Part shown: positions 16,453-26,000 of the stretch, in pieces
Layout of the letters: each line of letters opens with the position of its first letter
How positions within the stretch are numbered: position 1 is the stretch's first letter
Source of the DNA: Eubacterium limosum
GTDB lineage: Bacteria > Bacillota > Clostridia > Eubacteriales > Eubacteriaceae
Assembly: GCF_000807675.2 (NCBI RefSeq)
Contig: NZ_CP019962.1
Coordinates: forward strand, 2,728,001-2,792,000
Length of the DNA stretch: 64,000 bases
Direction: 5' to 3'
Notes under the pieces: model-generated
What the model was told of the DNA's origin: nothing
The model's database searches: none
Seen by the model: only the letters and a program-made list of their open reading frames with translations
Made by a program: the position numbers and the translations under genes

Positions 16453-17910
16453 TTAATTGTCCGAAGAATTATCCTTTTTCGTAATAATGGAATGCTTTTT
16501 AATTTTACCGTGGAGAGACTGTCGGGTTATTTTTAAGTATTCAGCTGTTTTTGTGATATTGTGATTATTTTCTGCAAGCGCCTGCTGGATCAACCCTTTT
16601 TCATAGGCATTCATTTTTTTGCTTAAATCCCTTTCCGATGAGGTGGAAACAGAGATAAAAGAATCCCCTTTTACAGGATGAGACAGAATATTTTCAAAAG
16701 AATGATTTTGTAAATGTCTGGGTTCTATGAGCATTTCATTTTCTCGAGCAGAATAGATGCTTTGCAGAATAACGTGTTTAAGCTCCCGTACATTTCCCTG
16801 CCATGCGTAATTTTCAAATAATTTTGCTGTTTTTTGAGACAGGGCAGATATTTTTTTACCTGATGGTGGGGCCAGTGCTTTTATAAAATAGTTTGACAAA
16901 TAGAGGATATCTTCTTTACGTGCTCTGAGTGGTGGGATTGATAGAGAAAAGACCGCAATGCGGTAATAAAGATCAAGGCGGATTTCTTTATCCGCAATGG
17001 CTTTTTGAGGAGGCTGGTTCATCGCGCTTATAAAACGGATGTCACAGCTTTGTTCAAGGCTGCTGCCGACTTTACGGTATCGCTTTGTTTCCAGCACGCG
17101 GAGTAGCTTTGCCTGAAGGCCGATATCCATCGAATTGATCTCATCAAGAAACAGTGTACTGCCCTCAGCCGCCTCAAGCAACCCCTTTTGGTTGAGAGCG
17201 CCTGTAAAGGCGCCTTTGCAAGTACCAAACAAAGTACTCTCCATAAGATTTTCAGGCAGGGCGCTGCAGTTGAGCGCGATAAAACGCTTATGGCTCCGCT
17301 TACTGGCATTGTGAATGCTCTGGGCGAAAAGCTCCTTTCCTGTTCCCGTCTCTCCTACAATCAAAACCGATTCATCACTCGCAGAAATACGTTTAGCTTG
17401 TTCAACGGCATCCAGAAACTCGGGGCTGATGCCTATGAGATGGTCAAATGTATATTGCGTATCATTGATCAAATTAGGGTTTTGTAAGTTTAATTCAGCA
17501 TTGAGGCGATTGACCAGACTGATAAGATTTAAGTAATCAGAAATATCCCTGAAAACGCAAATAACCGATTTAATATTATCAGTGTTATCATAAAGTAAAT
17601 AAGTGTCACAAAGAACATTAATGATTCGGTCACTATTCTTTGTCGTATAGGACACAAAAACATCCCTCTGTGGCGTTTTCGTCTCAAAGGTATCTACAAT
17701 AACAGAACGGCTCGAATTATTTTTCAACTCCGGCCTTTGATTATAAAGTGAATTCATGTCCTTTCCCAGAACATCTTTTCTTTTATAACCTTCAATTAAC
17801 TCACAACCCTTTGAATAGCAGATAACCTTGTGATTGATATCGACTATTTGAATACCCATGGTGGTAACTTCTTCTAATTCGCGGTAAAGCAAAGAATTGT
17901 TTTTAGACAT
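16453..17910 (-). CDS. Sigma-54-dependent transcriptional activator (PAS-AAA+-Fis)
   Basis: 485 residues. N-terminal PAS domain (about 8-130: VDINHKVICYSKGCELIEGY and VICVFRDISDYLNL). Central AAA+ domain (about 155-390) with Walker A GETGTGKE, the sigma-54-contacting GAFTGA loop in CKGAFTGALNQKG, Walker B LFLDEINSMD and the arginine-containing DLYYRIAVFSLSIPPLRARKEDI. The C-terminal Fis-type helix-turn-helix (about 440-480) contains NNHNITKTAEYLKITRQSL. The PAS domain suggests direct ligand sensing rather than a phosphorelay. It is transcribed toward the mttB-like operon, separated by 243 bases that hold the sigma-54 promoter and repeats, so it is the likely activator of that operon. The ligand is probably the methylated amine (inference). 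Confidence 0.94.
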   Translation of the reverse strand: MSKNNSLLYRELEEVTTMGIQIVDINHKVICYSKGCELIEGYKRKDVLGKDMNSLYNQRPELKNNSSRSVIVDTFETKTPQRDVFVSYTTKNSDRIINVLCDTYLLYDNTDNIKSVICVFRDISDYLNLISLVNRLNAELNLQNPNLINDTQYTFDHLIGISPEFLDAVEQAKRISASDESVLIVGETGTGKELFAQSIHNASKRSHKRFIALNCSALPENLMESTLFGTCKGAFTGALNQKGLLEAAEGSTLFLDEINSMDIGLQAKLLRVLETKRYRKVGSSLEQSCDIRFISAMNQPPQKAIADKEIRLDLYYRIAVFSLSIPPLRARKEDILYLSNYFIKALAPPSGKKISALSQKTAKLFENYAWQGNVRELKHVILQSIYSARENEMLIEPRHLQNHSFENILSHPVKGDSFISVSTSSERDLSKKMNAYEKGLIQQALAENNHNITKTAEYLKITRQSLHGKIKKHSIITKKDNSSDN

Positions 17911-18035
17911 GATCGAGTTCCTCCAGCACTTTTGGAAACAGCATATTGAACGAAAATCCTTTAATATATTATATCAAAGCAAAAGGAACAGGGCAATAAG
18001 GCAAAAATATAGGGATAGTGGATAAAGGTGGAGGG

Positions 18036-18110
18036 ATCTCGGATAGCATACAGGTGGTGGACACAAGCCGAATGGCGGTTGAGGCGGAAGATAAAGGCGT
18101 GTGGAATTGA
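18036..18110 (+). pseudogene. 3' relic of a GntR/UTRA regulator gene
   Basis: Bases 18036-18090 match 10341-10396, the 3' end of the intact GntR gene, at about 48 of 56 positions with one gap. The frame reads ISDSIQVVDTSRMAVEAED against IADSIQVVATSRNGV in the intact gene, and runs to a TGA at 18110. No similarity is visible upstream of 18036, so all but the last codons are gone. A terminator hairpin follows at 18169. The relic marks the far edge of the sigma-54 methyltransferase block. Confidence 0.75.
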
Positions 18111-18168
18111 GATGAAAATTCTGTATATAGTGTTAAAGTGATGGCTTTTTAAAAATAGCGCAATATAT

Positions 18169-18205
18169 AGCGGTGTACGCCGAAACGACGTGTACCGCTT
18201 TTTTT
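18169..18205 (+). terminator. Intrinsic terminator downstream of the GntR relic
   Basis: AGCGGT..ACG and CGTG..ACCGCT arms with a CCGAAA loop region, followed by seven T. It has no intact gene upstream on the plus strand, so it is probably the original terminator of the lost regulator gene. Confidence 0.7.
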
Positions 18206-18280
18206 ATAGGGTTGTCTAAAAAGCGTGTCCGAAAATAATGCATCAATTTGATTGTAAAAACTTGTGAAAAAAAGAAAAAA

Positions 18281-18306
18281 CTCGTGAAATAGTACCATTT
18301 CACGAG
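18281..18306 (+). repeat. Left 26-bp inverted recombination site
   Basis: Arms CTCGTGAAAT and ATTTCACGAG flank the six-base centre AGTACC. The right copy (19812-19837) has the same arms and the centre GGTACT, so it is the exact reverse complement. The layout of two ten-base inverted arms and a six-base asymmetric spacer is that of a tyrosine recombinase core site. Confidence 0.85.
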
Positions 18307-18360
18307 TGCGATATATTCCGAATTTCGATAAAAAAACTATTAATATTATCAGATGGGGAT

Positions 18361-18389
18361 ATTATATCACCTTTGAAAAATAATTGCAC
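18361..18389 (-). promoter_or_regulatory. Outward-facing extended -10 promoter inside the left site
   Basis: On the minus strand TGATATAAT (18361-18369) is an extended -10 (TGnTATAAT) with a weak -35 (GTGCAA) 17 bases upstream. It points left, out of the segment through the site at 18281. If the segment flipped, the promoter would point at the gene starting at 20090. Confidence 0.5.
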
Positions 18390-18470
18390 GCACTTTTTTA
18401 CGTGTGAAATAAAAAAAACACCATATAAATCCATTTCTTACCCTTTGTTTTAGATATAATTGACAAGAGT

Positions 18471-18489
18471 ATGGTCAAAAAATGGTCAT
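18471..18489 (+). repeat. ATGGTCA direct repeat before the recombinase gene
   Basis: ATGGTCA-AAAA-ATGGTCAT upstream of the recombinase start; a related sequence ATGGTCAAAAAAATAGTC follows the recombinase stop at 19750-19767. They could be arm-type binding sites or autoregulatory operators. Confidence 0.5.
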
Positions 18490-18508
18490 ACCAAGGGAGG
18501 AAAACAAT

Positions 18509-19747
18509 ATGAAGCACTACCGTAAAAATGTAAGAAAAAGAGCGGATGGGCGTTATGAAGCGCGGTGTATTGTAGGTTATAACAATATTTATGGCAAAGC
18601 GGTCTATCGGTATTTGTATGCAAAAACTTATCAGAAGGTAGTTGAAAAATTAGAATGTTGTGAAAAAGAAAATTTTGAAGAAGTTGAACTTCAAAGGGTC
18701 TTAAGAAAAAATAGAAAGCGTAAAAATTTTAGCGGTGTCATAACTGAAAAATTTCAAGAAAAGAAAATCATAAACTTTGAGGGTAATTCTTTGTTTTTGC
18801 AGGAGTGGATGGTGGATTGGCTTGAAAACAGCAAAAAATCAGAGATCAAAAAATCCTCTTATACGCAGTATCACAGCGTCATTCACGTCCACCTAATTCC
18901 TGCTTTGGGAGGATACGAGCTACACGAATTAACCAGTGAAATCCTTCAGGATTATGTGAAAGCAAAATTAAACAATCATCGAAATGCACTGTCTAGCGCG
19001 ACGGTCAGACGTCATCTTTCGATTTTATCCTCTGCACTTAAACAGGCTGTGAAATTAGGGATTATCACGGTCAATCCTTGTATGAACGTGAGTATTCCCA
19101 CGACAAGAAAAAAGAAATTGGATGTTTTTAATAAAGATGAATATTTGAAGCTTGAAAAAACTCTGTGCCGTGACCAAGACAAGGTAAAGGCGACCGCGGT
19201 TCTGTTGGCGTTAAAAACAGGCGTGCGGCTTGGCGAACTGGCAGCTCTTCGGTGGTATGATATTGATTTTGAGGAAAAAACGATAATGGTGCGCGATGCT
19301 GTTCATCGTGTGAACACATCAGAAGAAGCTGGTGGTAAAAAAACAGAAATGATTTTTGAAGGAACGAAATCCTATTATTCTGAAAGGACTATTCCGATGA
19401 ATCATGAGATTTATGCTTTGCTGAAGGGCTATGAGGCAGGCCTTTCTGTGAAAGGAGAGTTTGTTTTTTCGAGTAAAAAAGGATCTTTTATTGATCCAAG
19501 AGTTTATCAAATTTACTTTGCAGATGTCTTAAAAAATGCGGACATCAAGAAAAGGAATTTCCATATTTTAAGACACACCTTTGCTACAAGAGCCGCAAGT
19601 AAAAATATGCAGCTATCTGTCCTGAGCAGGCTTTTAGGACACTCCAATATTGCTGTCACATTAAAACGCTATATCCATCCACTGACAGAACAGGATCGTA
19701 TTGAAATGAATAAAATATCAGAGATTCCAATAGATAAAGAAAAATAA
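18509..19747 (+). CDS. Tyrosine recombinase/integrase
   Basis: 412 residues from the ATG at 18509, eight bases after GGGAGG; an in-frame ATG at 18482 lacks a ribosome binding site. Domains: N-terminal AP2-like DNA-binding part (about 1-60, MKHYRKNVRKRADGRYEAR), SAM-like core-binding domain (about 95-200, FLQEWMVDWLENSKKSEIKK), catalytic domain (about 215-400). Catalytic residues are visible in TGVRLGELAALRW (Arg I), HILRHTFATR (His-x-x-Arg), LLGHSNIAVT (His III) and the tyrosine of LKRYIHP. The family is Tn916/phage-type Int. No excisionase, cargo or phage genes accompany it. Two perfect inverted 26-bp sites flank it, and the next gene encodes a giant surface protein, so a DNA-inversion role is more likely than integration of a phage or conjugative element. 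Confidence 0.95.
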   Translation: MKHYRKNVRKRADGRYEARCIVGYNNIYGKAVYRYLYAKTYQKVVEKLECCEKENFEEVELQRVLRKNRKRKNFSGVITEKFQEKKIINFEGNSLFLQEWMVDWLENSKKSEIKKSSYTQYHSVIHVHLIPALGGYELHELTSEILQDYVKAKLNNHRNALSSATVRRHLSILSSALKQAVKLGIITVNPCMNVSIPTTRKKKLDVFNKDEYLKLEKTLCRDQDKVKATAVLLALKTGVRLGELAALRWYDIDFEEKTIMVRDAVHRVNTSEEAGGKKTEMIFEGTKSYYSERTIPMNHEIYALLKGYEAGLSVKGEFVFSSKKGSFIDPRVYQIYFADVLKNADIKKRNFHILRHTFATRAASKNMQLSVLSRLLGHSNIAVTLKRYIHPLTEQDRIEMNKISEIPIDKEK

Positions 19748-19749
19748 AA

Positions 19750-19767
19750 ATGGTCAAAAAAATAGTC
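19750..19767 (+). repeat. ATGGTCA-type repeat after the recombinase gene
   Basis: ATGGTCAAAAAAATAGTC begins two bases after the recombinase stop and matches the repeat at 18471-18489 in direct orientation. Possible arm-type site. Confidence 0.5.
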
Positions 19768-19811
19768 GGAGTTTATCCGAATGGTGTCAATCAGGGACTT
19801 AGCGATTAAAA

Positions 19812-19837
19812 CTCGTGAAATGGTACTATTTCACGAG
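19812..19837 (-). repeat. Right 26-bp inverted recombination site
   Basis: CTCGTGAAAT, GGTACT, ATTTCACGAG: the exact reverse complement of the left site at 18281-18306. It is 252 bases upstream of the giant gene start. Confidence 0.85.
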
Positions 19838-19927
19838 TAAATTCACGACTTCTTAGCTTACGCATCATTGTACTTTTATTCTGGTATTCAGAGATGGCAA
19901 CTCTAGAATATAAAACTTTTTGTAATC

Positions 19928-19952
19928 GCGGAGGACATGCCTATTCCTCCGC
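19928..19952 (+). promoter_or_regulatory. Hairpin in the leader of the giant surface protein gene
   Basis: GCGGAGGA and TCCTCCGC are perfect eight-base arms around CATGCCTAT. The downstream sequence CCATTTCTT is only weakly T-rich, so it may be a poor terminator for the recombinase transcript or an attenuator in front of the giant gene. Confidence 0.55.
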
Positions 19953-19968
19953 CCATTTCTTAGCCCAA

Positions 19969-19987
19969 ATCGTACATAGTGTACGAT
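19969..19987. promoter_or_regulatory. Perfect operator-like palindrome before the giant gene
   Basis: ATCGTACA-TAG-TGTACGAT is an exact dyad with an odd centre, about 100 bases upstream of the GTG at 20090. It is typical of a dimeric regulator site; the regulator is not identified. Confidence 0.55.
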
Positions 19988-20089
19988 ATTAAAATTAAAA
20001 TTACTTTAAAATACAGAAAGAGGTGAAGAAGAAACAAAAAATGTGTGGAAGTATATGGGATTAGGGATTCAAACAGGAGGTAAAAGAAA

Positions 20090-23000
20090 GTGAGAAAGTC
20101 TAAATTTAAACAGACCATGTCAATGCTGCTCGCAGTATTGATGGTATCTATGTCCATGAATTTCTCAGTGTTTGCGGAAGAATTAGCCGCTCCGACTGAC
20201 GAGACAACAACGACTACTGTCGAAGCGCCAGCTGAGCAGCCCGCAGAAGAACAAACACCGGCTGTCGGGGCACTGGCACCGGTGAATGAGGAAACAGGGA
20301 CAACAGAAGAAAATGCCGTTATTCAGGAAACACCTGCAATGATGGCACTGAGCGATTCAGAGTATTTAGCACCAGGAACTCCAGCGTTAGATGAAATGAC
20401 TGGAAAAGAGTGTTTTTTCGCAAATGGTACACCAATTACTATTGAGGCAACAACTACAGAAGGTAAAGGCGCTAAAATCACTTGGGATGGCGGAAGTCAA
20501 GAGGTATCAAGTGCTGCGAATATTTTTGGCGGCGGACACAATCATGATGGAACCTATGAGTCCACCTCTGTCACCATGACGGGTGGGACGGTCAATGCTG
20601 TTTTTGGCGGCGGTCTGCATAAAAGTCATGTAGCAACAGCAAATATTGTCATTAAAGACGGCGTAGTCATTGGGCAAATTGCCGGTGGTGCGGCATCATC
20701 TTTTAGTGGAACTACATGTCATCAACCGTGGCCGGGGAGCGATAGTCCAAATGCCTTTGTCGATACTGCCAATGCCACCATTGAAGGCGGCACCATCAAA
20801 GGTAGTGCGCTGGTTTACGGTGGTGGCGAAGGGATGAGCCAGACTGGCAATACTAATTTGAATATTACCGGCGGTACATTTGATAAAGCCTATATTATCC
20901 CAGGTGGTTCTAATGGTACTACGACAGGAACAGCGAAGGTAGAAATATCGACAGATATTAAGGACTCAATTGTTCAGGGGGTCAATCGCGGCAAAACTGA
21001 GAATATTGTTATTGACATTAAAACAGGTGCGAAAGTCGACAAGGTTTATGCCGGTGGCGAAACAGGGGATTCGAGTGTCACAGGTACCATCGAAAAAGCC
21101 ACAGTGAATATCGCCGCAGACAGTGCTGTTGCAAATTTACAGCCAGGTACCAATGGCGGTATAGAAATAGCTCCAAACAGCACAGAACTTATTACATTGA
21201 ATTATGATGATTCAGCCCTAATCAACGAAGGTGAAAATACCTTAGAAAAGCTCGAAACGCGTTTTGGCGTAGCTGTTCTTGGTAAAACCGCCAAAGCAAT
21301 TGCGGTTACTGATGTGGAAGGAAAAGTTATCTGCGGTTATGATGATATCCAGACTGCTGTAGATGAAGCGCCATCAGACAGTATCATAAAGCTTCAGAAG
21401 AACATTGATATCAATCAAACCATTCAATATCGCAATAAAAATTTAACTTTTGATGGAAATAATAAAACATATAAATTGACATCCACAGCCAAAGATCGTA
21501 TTTTTATGCTGACAGGTACGGGGGACACAGGTACAGGGCTCACATTAAAAAATTTGGAAGTTATTGGAAATAATACGAACCAACGCGGGATTCATGTTGG
21601 TGACATAACAGATACAACAGATAATAATCACTATAAATCACAAATCACATTAGATAATGCTGAGCTCAAGTTTGATTTCTGCGTTGATCCGCGAGGAATC
21701 AATTTTGGTGACGGGCAACATCAAGGATCTGTGATTACTTTGACGAACAACAGCAAAATTTTAAATGGACTCAATCAGGAGTATGAAAATAATTGGGGGA
21801 ACAGTGGGAATGGATCAAGAGGATTGTCACTCTGGAACCCCAAAGATGTGACTGTTAATATTGAAAAAAACAGCGCGCTTAAAGGCTTTAAATATGCAGT
21901 CAATGTTTCAGGTACACAACAGGTAGTTGGCGATAAGTTACTTGCCGATGCCGAAGGACTGAATGTTACAGTAGATAATTCGACCATTTATGGCTGGGCT
22001 GCTTTTAATATCTGGGCCAGCTATGGTACCTACAATATTCAAAATGGTTCTGTATTAAAAGGAATCAATACAGTAAAGGGTACGCCAGGGTCTGCAAATG
22101 ATTTTACTACCATCAAATTAAATTATGACTGGCCGTCTGGTGATACACCTGCTTATCAAACTTATGATAATGTTTTAAATATAACCAATTCAACTATTAC
22201 CAACAGTAAAACCGGTGATTTCGATCAGGATCTTTTGACAATTGACAATGCAGAAACGATCAAAAGTGTTAACTTAGAAGGCGCACATTTTGTTGATGCA
22301 ACCGGGACAATAGATTCAGCTATCACTGTTTACGATAATGGTGACAAATCAGGTAGTATTTCAAAAGCCATAGCGGCCGTTAAGGCCAAAACGTTGATGG
22401 ATGCAGCATCAACTTCCGTTTATCAGCCAGCAGAGGGTGAAGCAAAGTCTTTGCCGTTTTATGATATCGTTGCGGTAAACGGCGAAAAAGAATACCAGAA
22501 TCTTCAGGAAGCCATTGATGATGCAGCCGGTAATGATACGATTACCGTTAAGGAAGGGACACATAATCTGGACCAGACGCTTTTAATCAGTAAGCCGGTT
22601 ACAATCAAAGGTGAAGATAATAAAATAGTTGTCATTACGCGTGGTGATACCTGGTCACCAGTGTCATCGACTGAAGGCAGCCAGGGCTCACTGATTCACA
22701 TTTTAAATACGAATAATGTAACCCTTGAAAATTTGACGGTTACAGGAGCACGTAAAGTGGAAGGCACTACAAACGCCAACGGACACGGCATTAACATTGT
22801 GCAGTCCACCGATGTAACTTTAAAGAATATCACATCAAAAGATAACGCTGCCGCGGGTGTGGTCGTCAACGGCTCAACCGTAACCGCCACAGGCCTGTAC
22901 ACCAGTGGAAATGCCTGGTATGGCGTGAATGTGGACCAGGGGAGCGGTGTGATCAATGATACCCAGTTCACGCTCAATGCACCTTACCGTTTTGGAGAGA

Positions 23001-26000
23001 CTTATCAAATTGTATCCGATAAATATAATTCAAGTGATAACATCGAGGTAAATCTGCCAGACGCGTTTGTACAAAGTGATTTGGAGAATAAATCCGTTTA
23101 TTGGAATGATTCTTCAACAATGATCAAGAATCAAAATAAAAACAGAACCTATCCAACCATTCAGGCAGCCATTGAGGATGCGAACCGGAACAATACGATT
23201 CTGATTCCAGCAGGAACCTATGCGGAAGACCTGAACATAACACAATCCGTCATCCTGAAGAAAGTGGAAAAGGCAGAAAGTGATTGTGTTTTAGACGGAA
23301 ATATTACTGTGGCTGAAGGTAAAAAAGTAACACTCAGTGACCTGAATGCGGGAACAAATGCTGCCGTTATGGTTAAAAAAGGTGCGAATTTAGCACTGAT
23401 TAACAGTGATGCCTTTGTTGAAAATCAACATATTACTGTCGAGAAACTTTTCGGAACAGAATATGACACCAGTATCATTAAACAAAATGATCAGGAGGTT
23501 GCAAAAGATAAGCTCTCATTTGTTTATCTGGGTGAAGAAATAAAACCAGATATGAAGCTTTTCAGAGCAGATGAAGTATCTTATACGGTCAAAACGCCAG
23601 CCCAATTCTACTGGCTGTCACAGCAGATTAATAAAGGTAGCATTGATACTTCAAAAGTAACGATTAAATTAGGGAACGACCTTGATTTCCATAATGACGA
23701 ATGGTTGCCAGTGGGAGTAAAAGATCATGATTACGTAGGATCTTTTGATGGCCAAAATTATAAAATTTCTAATTTGTATGTAAACAAGCCAGGTGAAAAT
23801 TATACTGGATTGTTTGGAAAAGCATGGGGCGCTAAAGAATTAGGAAATGTTATTTTTGAAAACGTAGAAATTATAGGCTCAGATCAAACCGGTGTTCTCA
23901 CAGGCCAATTTGTAGGATCGGCAATAAGCAATGTACAACTGTTAAACTATCAGGTTAATGGAAACCAGTTTGTCGGTGGTATTGTGGGCTATTCATATAC
24001 AAATATGTATAGCTGTAATGGAGAAAACGGAGTAGTTGTTGCTAATGACCAAGATGCTGGCGGACTTATGGGATTTAATGGAGAAGGAAATTATCAAGTT
24101 AAAAACTGTACAGTCAAAAATGTTGAGGTTGAAAGCAGATTTTGGGATTGTGGTGGTATTATTGGTAGCGCTAATTCGAATATTGTTTTACAAAACTGTA
24201 AATCTGAAGGCGGAAAGGTCAGTGTTCGTTTTAAACAGAATTACGGTCAAATATTAGGAAGAGTGACAAATGCTGGTGCATCAACAATTTATAACTGTAC
24301 GTCTGACACACCGTTATTTGCATATAACAGTTCAACGGGTATGGAGGAAAGACTTGAAGATATACTGGTTGGTGGTAATCAAGATTATATCAAGACACTT
24401 ACCGTTTACAATGAAAATAATGAGACACCATATGCAACCATTCAGGAAGCAATAGACAAAGCAAATTCCGGCGACACCATTAAAATCGGTGCGGGCACTT
24501 ATGATGAAGCAATCACCTTAACAAAAGCAGTAAATCTCATAGGCCCATATGCCGATACAGAAATCAAAGCTGAGGAAGCGACAACGGATAACAGACCAGA
24601 TGAAAGCGAAGCGATTTTAACAGGTGGTATCAATATCACCAGACCAGATAAGGACAGTAGTGAGTCAATCAGTATTAAAGGATTAAAATTTACAAAAAGC
24701 GGCATCTATTCAGTTGGTTGGGGGAATGATCCTAATTTGAATAGTATCACGATTGAAAACAATGTGTTTGAAAATATCGCGAACGAGTTAAATAATAGTG
24801 AAAAAAATGTATCAGCTATTCACTTTAATTTAGCAGATAATCAACCAGTTCAAAATTGCACCATCAAAAACAATCGTATTTCCGGTGTTGCCAATGGTGA
24901 CTCCAGCGGGATTAATGTTTTTACGGTCAGTGGAGCAACAACCATTACCGGTAATTACATTGAAAATACAAACCATAGCGCATTACAAATTCAGGGCACA
25001 GCCACAGGAGATGTAACGATTACTGGCAACACCTTTAAAAACTGGGATCAGGATGTAGCGAACGGCGGACGCGCCATGCGTTTTGGCAAGTTTGCAAAGG
25101 TCGACTCAATGACTGTTACAAACAATAAGATGATTCGAGCTTTAGAGCCTGGTGAAGATAAAGATCAAATGGCAAAATTTGACACAATACCGGATGAAGG
25201 GTCACTTGACTTTAGCTTAAACTACTGGAATAGCAAGTTGCCAGTGACAACCTATGGTAAAGCAGAAGATAGCTCTGTCATTGTCATATCAGATGGTAGT
25301 GCAAAAATCAATGCATTGCCATATTATGCTGACGAAGAAATGAAGAGACCTTTAGTACCGGTTGAAGTAAAAGACAGTACAGGGAATTTAAAAGGAAACT
25401 ACTTAACGATCCCTGAAGCTGTTGCTGACGCAGAAACTAAAGATCATATTGTAATTTCCGAGGGTATCCAGACGTTATCAAGCAGTATCACCATTCCAAG
25501 TGGAAAAGACCTGACGTTTGAAGGGACAGTATCCGACAGTGGCGCATTACTGACAACACTGCAGAGAAGCGCAGTCGGTGGCGATGGTAATAACATCATT
25601 TTTTCAGCAGCACAAGAAAATGTCCAAACAACGGTTAAAAACCTGAACTTTGTCACAACAAAAGAAGGAGCATCCACTTTCTATTCAGACAAAAAATCAG
25701 CAGAATTAACCATTGAAGGCTGTAGCTTCAATTCGGCCGAGGGCATAAATTACGGTGGAAATATTGTAATGGGTGCTGGCGTTGAAAATACAGGCAAACT
25801 GAGCTTTGTTAACAATAAGGTAAACTTCAGCTTCCGAAATGGTATTAACGCAGCAGGAAACAATAGTGTTATTACCGGGAATGAATTTGTATATACCAGT
25901 GACAGAATTAATGATAGTAACAGAACCTCTGTACTTTCACTGGTAGCTGATGATAACAGTGGAATTATTACTATTACAGACAATATTTTTAAAAACGCGA

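Larger units (their letters stand above)
18281..19837 (+). mobile_element. Candidate self-inverting element with its own recombinase
   Basis: A 1,557-bp segment bounded by two inverted 26-bp sites, containing a single tyrosine recombinase gene, short repeats that may be arm-type binding sites, and an outward-facing extended -10 promoter near the left end. Because the spacer sequences are inverted relative to each other, recombination between them would invert rather than excise the segment. It lies directly upstream of the giant surface protein gene. A minimal mobile element with inverted ends is the alternative reading. Confidence 0.6.

Noticed and set aside
18281-19837. Prophage or integrative conjugative element
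   Set aside because: Apart from the recombinase there are no excisionase, replication, transfer or phage structural genes nearby.
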